In this document: piece after piece, positions 60,362 to 64,000 of the stretch
Position numbering within the stretch: the stretch's first letter is position 1
Layout: every line of letters starts with the position of its first letter
DNA from: CAJBNH01 sp964447285
GTDB lineage: Bacteria; Myxococcota_A; UBA9042
Length of the DNA stretch: 64,000 nt
Direction of reading: 5' to 3'
NCBI GenBank assembly: GCA_964447285.1
Contig: CAYURO010000018.1
Span: 24,046 to 88,045 of the forward strand
Program-made: the position numbers and the translations under genes
The notes under the pieces: generated by a model
The model's input: only the letters and a program-made list of their open reading frames with translations
What the model was told of the DNA's origin: nothing
The model's database searches: none

Positions 60362-60416
60362 CCGAGTGCAACTGGACAAATATCTATCTTGGTGATGTTC
60401 GTCTAGTCGACGGAGA

Positions 60417-61271
60417 TCAGGTCGCGGCGCCCTTGCGCAGCCGTCGGCCGTAGTAGATCTCGAGCATCTCGCGGCGCAGGCGCTTGCGGATCGTCTTCTT
60501 CTCGCCCGGCTCCAGGTTGTCGACGCCCGTCCCGAACAAGTAGTTGTTCAGGTCGAACTCCTTCAACAGCATCTTCGTGTGGAAGATGTTCTCCTGGTAC
60601 ACGTTCACGTCCAGCAGCTGGTACAGGTGGCGCGTGTCCTTGGCGATGTAGTTCTGGATCGAGTTGATCTTGTGGTCGATGAAGACCTTCTTGCCGTGCA
60701 CGTCGCGCGTGAAGCCGCGCACCCGGTAGTCGATGGTCACGATGTCCGAGTCGAAGCTGTGGATCAGGTAGTTCAGCGCCTTCAGCGGCGAGATGCGCCC
60801 GCAGGTCGACACGTCGATGTCGGCGCGAAAGGTGCTGATGCCGTTGTCCGGGTGGCTCTCGGGGTAGGTGTGGACGGTGATGTGGCTTTTGTCCAAGTGG
60901 CCCACGACGGCATCGGACTTCAGCAGGCGCTCGGCGGGATCGACGCCTTCGGGCAGCGGTCCGGGTTCTTCGGCGGTGGGGGGCATGTGGCTGGCGATCT
61001 CGTCTTCAGAGATCAGCATCGTCACGCTGGCGCCCTGCGGGTCGTAGTCCTGGCGCGCGATGTTCAGGATGTTTGCGCCAATGATGTTCGACACTTGCTC
61101 GAGGATCTGGGTCAGACGCTCGGCGTTGTACATCTCGTCGATGTACTGGATGTACTCGCGCCGGTGGTTCGCCGTCCGCGCGTAGCAGATGTCGTAGATG
61201 TTGAAGCTCAGCGTCTTCGTCAGGTTGTTGAAGCCCTGCAACTGCAGTTTCTTCAGGGGCTTTAGCGCCAT
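60417..61271 (-). CDS. speD: S-adenosylmethionine decarboxylase proenzyme
   Basis: Encodes 284 residues. The ATG at 61271 (MALKPLKKLQ) has GGGAGGA upstream. It is very close to the E. coli-type SpeD as I recall it: LQGFNNLTKTLSFNIYDICY, IGANILNIARQDYDPQGASV, and the self-cleavage site LDKSHITVHTYPE. Cleavage between Lys128 and Ser129 would yield the pyruvoyl cofactor. VSTCGRISPLKALNYLIH and QNIYQENIFHTKMLL-like segments follow (here NVYQENIFHTKMLL). It makes decarboxylated SAM for spermidine synthesis. No speE is adjacent. Confidence 0.96.
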   Translation of the reverse strand: MALKPLKKLQLQGFNNLTKTLSFNIYDICYARTANHRREYIQYIDEMYNAERLTQILEQVSNIIGANILNIARQDYDPQGASVTMLISEDEIASHMPPTAEEPGPLPEGVDPAERLLKSDAVVGHLDKSHITVHTYPESHPDNGISTFRADIDVSTCGRISPLKALNYLIHSFDSDIVTIDYRVRGFTRDVHGKKVFIDHKINSIQNYIAKDTRHLYQLLDVNVYQENIFHTKMLLKEFDLNNYLFGTGVDNLEPGEKKTIRKRLRREMLEIYYGRRLRKGAAT

Positions 61272-61492
61272 CGTCGCGGGTCCTCCCTTGCACGTTCCGA
61301 ATGGCAGGGGCCGCGGACGTGCGGCGCGGGAGGGTAGGGCAACGGGGCGGTTTCGGCAACCGGTGCGTCCCCCTCGTCCAACAGCGGGGGACAAGCCCCC
61401 GCGCTACCGATGACCCCCACCTAGCCCTGCCGCCCGGCCGATGGCACCATCCGCCCTTCCGTTCGCACCCGCGCGACGGACCGCGAGGATCG

Positions 61493-62539
61493 ATGCTCGA
61501 CCAACTCCACCGTGCCTGGCTGCAGCGTCTGCGTGCCGAGTGGCAGGCGCTGAACGTCAAGCTGGGCGGGCGGTTGAAGCCGCCGGTGTTCACCATCGAC
61601 CGTGCGCAAGAGCGTCTGGGCCGCTGGGACCGTCAGGGTCGCATTCTGGGCATCAGCGAGCACCACATCTGGAATCACGCGTGGGAAGACGTGATCGACA
61701 CGCTGCGCCACGAGACGGCGCACCAGTATGTGACCGAGGTGCTGGGCGTAACGGACGAGACGCCCCATGGGCCGGCATTTGCCGAGGCGTGTCGGGTCGT
61801 GGGCGTGCAAGCCAAGGCTTCGGGGCCGCTGCAGGGCGACCGGACCGAGGTGGACCGCATCCTGGCCAAGGTGCGCAAGCTGCTGGCGCTGGCGGCGAGC
61901 CCGAATGCGCACGAGGCCGAAGCGGCGATGGCGGCGGCCAACACCCTGCTGCTCAAGTACAACCTGGAGCTGACGGGCGACGAGAAGCTGTCGGGCTATG
62001 GCTATCGGCGGGTGGGCGGCACCTCGGCGGCGCTGCCGGTCGAGTGGAAGCTGGTGGCGTCGATCCTGTCGGCCTTCTTCTTCGTCGAGTGCATCTGGGT
62101 CAACGCGTACGATGCGCGCCGCAACCGCAACGTGCGGATGCTGGAGATCGTGGGCAGCGACGCCAACTTGGAGCTGGCCGCGTACGTGCACGACTTTCTG
62201 CACCGGGCGTGTGATGCCCTGTGGCGCGAGTCGCGGCGCGAGCTGAAGGTGCGGACGGCGGCCTCCAGACGGGCATTCGTGGCCGGCGTGCTGATGGGAT
62301 TTCAAGAGAAGCTGAAGCAGGAACGGCGCGGCAACGAGGCCCGCGGTCTGGTGTGGCTGGGCGACCCCGACCTGAAGCACTATTTCCGCGACCGGCACCC
62401 GAGCACCCGCAGTCTCGGCGGCGGCGGCGTGCGTGGTGGCGATGCGCACGAGGCCGGTCGGGCGGCGGGGCGCGAGCTGCGGATTCACAAGGGCGTGCAC
62501 GACGTTGCCGGGCGCGGCCGGCTGTTGGGCAAGACTTGA
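61493..62539 (+). CDS. SprT-like/DUF2786 protein
   Basis: Encodes 348 residues. The ATG at 61493 (MLDQLHRAWL) has GCGAGGATCG upstream. The N-terminal part carries a zinc-metallopeptidase-like motif, TLRHETAHQY (HExxH), and FAEACRVVG, as in SprT-like or WLM-related minimal proteases. A DUF2786 segment follows (about 118-160, EVDRILAKVRKLLALAASPN, NTLLLKYNLE). The C-terminal half is helical with conserved Arg-rich parts. The molecular role is unknown; SprT-like proteins can process DNA-protein crosslinks. A fusion of the two domains is plausible as a family trait. Confidence 0.83.
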   Translation: MLDQLHRAWLQRLRAEWQALNVKLGGRLKPPVFTIDRAQERLGRWDRQGRILGISEHHIWNHAWEDVIDTLRHETAHQYVTEVLGVTDETPHGPAFAEACRVVGVQAKASGPLQGDRTEVDRILAKVRKLLALAASPNAHEAEAAMAAANTLLLKYNLELTGDEKLSGYGYRRVGGTSAALPVEWKLVASILSAFFFVECIWVNAYDARRNRNVRMLEIVGSDANLELAAYVHDFLHRACDALWRESRRELKVRTAASRRAFVAGVLMGFQEKLKQERRGNEARGLVWLGDPDLKHYFRDRHPSTRSLGGGGVRGGDAHEAGRAAGRELRIHKGVHDVAGRGRLLGKT

Positions 62540-62563
62540 GATTTGTATAGTAGAGGAAACGCA

Positions 62564-63199
62564 ATGGCTGAGCAGCTGCGGGTGCAAGCGGCGTGCGTGC
62601 TGGCGGGGGGCCACAGCTCGCGGTTCGGCTCGGACAAGGCACGGGCGGTGGTCGACGGCAAGCCGTTGATGGCCCACATGCTCGACGTGTGCGCGCCGTT
62701 CGCCGACCAGACGCGGGTGGTGGCAGACCGGGCCGACCGCTACCTGGACCTGGGCCTTGCGGGCATCGCCGACCCCGAGGCGCACCTGGGACCGATGGGC
62801 GGGCTGCTGGCGGCGCTGGAGTTCGCCGCGGCCGGGCAGGGCGACGGCTGGGTGTTGTTGGGGCCTTGCGACGTCTTGGGATTTCGACCGGAGTGGCTGC
62901 GGCTGCTGCTGGCGGGTCGAGCGCGCGGCGTTTCGGCGGTGGCGTTTCGGCATGCAGAGGCTGAGAACGGGCGTGGCGCGTGGCAACCGCTGCCCGGGCT
63001 GTACCACACCGACCTGATCCCGCTCGTCAGGCAGGCGATCGAGCGACAACAGCGCGCGATGTGGCGGCTGCTCGAGGCGGCGGGGGCGGTGGCCGTGCCC
63101 CTGCCGGCGGACTGGTCGACGGCGCGCGTGGTGCACACGCCCGAAGATCTGCTGCACGTACAAGAACTTGCAACGTCCGTCCCGACCCGAGGAGCCTGA
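62564..63199 (+). CDS. mobA: MobA-like molybdenum cofactor nucleotidyltransferase
   Basis: Encodes 211 residues. The ATG at 62564 has AGAGGAAA upstream. GT-A nucleotidyltransferase core: VLAGGHSSRFGSDKA near residue 12, DPEAHLGPMGGLLAALE, and LLGPCDVLGF with the metal-binding Asp. It most resembles MobA, which links GMP to molybdopterin; a related CTP:pyranopterin transferase (MocA) is possible. No molybdoenzyme or other moa/moe gene is nearby. The adenosine deaminase gene starts one base after its stop. Confidence 0.82.
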   Translation: MAEQLRVQAACVLAGGHSSRFGSDKARAVVDGKPLMAHMLDVCAPFADQTRVVADRADRYLDLGLAGIADPEAHLGPMGGLLAALEFAAAGQGDGWVLLGPCDVLGFRPEWLRLLLAGRARGVSAVAFRHAEAENGRGAWQPLPGLYHTDLIPLVRQAIERQQRAMWRLLEAAGAVAVPLPADWSTARVVHTPEDLLHVQELATSVPTRGA

Positions 63200-63200
63200 G

Positions 63201-64000
63201 ATGATCGACCTGCACCGGCACCTGGACGGCTCGCTGCGGCCCGAGACGCTGACCGACCTGGCCCGGGATGCGGGTGTGGCGATCGACCCGACCCTGCGGT
63301 TCCACGCCGGCATGGGGCTTGAGGCCGCGCTGTCGTGTTTTGCCATGACGCTGTCGGTGCTGCAGTCGCCGCGGGCGGTGTGGCGGGTGGCGCACGAGAT
63401 GTGCGAGGACGCGGAGGCGGAAGGCGTGACGACCCTGGAGATCCGCTTCGCACCGCAGCTGCACCTGGGCGGCACCATCGACGCCATCGTCGACGCGGCG
63501 TTGCAGGGCATCGACGGGCGCGCGGGCTTGATTCTGTGCGGCCTGTATGGCGAACCGCCGCCGTCGCTGGAGTACCTGGTCAAGGTCGCGCGGCACCGGC
63601 CGGGTGTCGTGGGGTTGGACCTGGCGGGAGGCCCGGCGCCGGGGGCGCGGTGGGGCATGGCCGACTATGCGCGGGCCTTCGAGCAGGCCCGCGACCTGGG
63701 GTTGGGGCGCACGGTGCACGCGGGCGAGGGCCGGCCGCCCGCCGAGATTCGCGTGGCGATTGAGCAGCTGCACGCGCAGCGCATCGGCCACGGAACGACG
63801 CTGCTGGACGACCCGGCGGTGGTCGAGCTGGTGATGGAAAAGGGCGTGACCATCGAGGCTTGCGTGACCTCGAACCTGCATGTCGGGGCGATTGCCAGCC
63901 TGGAGGACCACCCGTTGTCGAGGTGGTTGGACTTGGGCGTGCGAGCGACGATTTGTACCGATAACGTGCTGTTTTCGCAGGTCGATGCGCCCGAGGAGTA
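63201..64000 (+). CDS. adenosine deaminase family protein, C-terminus beyond right edge
   Basis: Visible 266 codons. The ATG at 63201 has CGAGGAGCC upstream and lies right after the mobA-like stop. Zinc site start LHRHLDGSL (His5, His7), RFAPQLHLGG, GLDLAGGP, HAGEGRPP (metal His), RIGHGTTLL (conserved His) and ICTDN near the cut end (metal Asp). The order and motifs match adenosine/AMP deaminase-family enzymes, which hydrolyse the 6-amino group of purines. The end is missing, so activity on adenosine versus adenine or a modified nucleoside is not settled. It is probably co-transcribed with the mobA-like gene. Confidence 0.9.
   Translation, partial: MIDLHRHLDGSLRPETLTDLARDAGVAIDPTLRFHAGMGLEAALSCFAMTLSVLQSPRAVWRVAHEMCEDAEAEGVTTLEIRFAPQLHLGGTIDAIVDAALQGIDGRAGLILCGLYGEPPPSLEYLVKVARHRPGVVGLDLAGGPAPGARWGMADYARAFEQARDLGLGRTVHAGEGRPPAEIRVAIEQLHAQRIGHGTTLLDDPAVVELVMEKGVTIEACVTSNLHVGAIASLEDHPLSRWLDLGVRATICTDNVLFSQVDAPEE

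Noticed and set aside
61421..63658. A 745-codon minus-strand open frame over the SprT-like and mobA-like genes
   Set aside because: Antisense to two recognised genes; low-complexity His/Arg/Gln-rich translation.

Overview
GC-rich genome (roughly two thirds G+C by eye) from a Gram-negative, delta-proteobacterial-type lineage. The best guess is Myxococcota or Bradymonadota. Reasons: many lipoproteins with Asp/Thr-rich linkers, Cys-rich CDDG-type repeats, Ser/Thr kinases with an N-terminal zinc ribbon and a C-terminal membrane anchor, and a sigma-54 activator beside several hybrid histidine kinases. An oxygen-dependent coproporphyrinogen oxidase suggests aerobic life. This placement rests on recognised protein style, not on a phylogenetic marker. 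I see no rRNA, tRNA, CRISPR array, IS element or phage structural module.

Layout. 1-6.4 kb: Nudix hydrolase (cut by the left edge), recX, a surface lipoprotein, a zinc-ribbon Ser/Thr kinase, and a DUF4920 lipoprotein with a PepSY-TM-like partner. 6.4-14 kb: radical SAM protein, Cys-rich lipoprotein, OsmC protein, VWA lipoprotein, a membrane protein with about 20 MPQG repeats, and a class V aminotransferase. 14.2-19.8 kb: a three-gene signalling cluster (receiver-kinase; PilZ plus PhcB-like methyltransferase; six-TM double histidine kinase with internal receiver) that looks like a rearranged Ralstonia-type Phc quorum-sensing module. 19.9-28 kb: OPT transporter, a modular secreted protein, hemF, a DTTD-repeat lipoprotein and rsgA. 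28-38.2 kb, minus strand: a 1631-residue metzincin-type lipoprotein with a beta-barrel-like partner, then a beta-propeller lipoprotein, SanA-like protein and small lipoprotein. 38.3-40.9 kb: methyltransferase, PhyH-type dioxygenase and HAD phosphatase.

41.2-45 kb: carbamate kinase, YgeW-like carbamoyltransferase and YgeY-like M20 hydrolase, a probable ureide or carbamoyl-amino-acid catabolic unit that could yield ATP through carbamoyl phosphate. 45.3-54.2 kb: a second modular secreted protein paralogous to the one at 22 kb, a lipase-like hydrolase, a large Cys-rich lipoprotein, a TPR protein and a second zinc-ribbon kinase. 54.2-64 kb: M23 peptidase, sigma-54 response regulator, S9 peptidase, mntP, speD, a SprT-like/DUF2786 protein, a mobA-like gene and an adenosine deaminase cut by the right edge.

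The most noteworthy systems are the Phc-like cluster with its PilZ-methyltransferase fusion, the two modular proteins that combine tail-fibre-type repeats with a P-domain and different C-terminal tips, the giant metzincin operon, and the compact carbamate kinase/YgeW/YgeY unit. Functional statements are inferences from motifs; no database search was possible.
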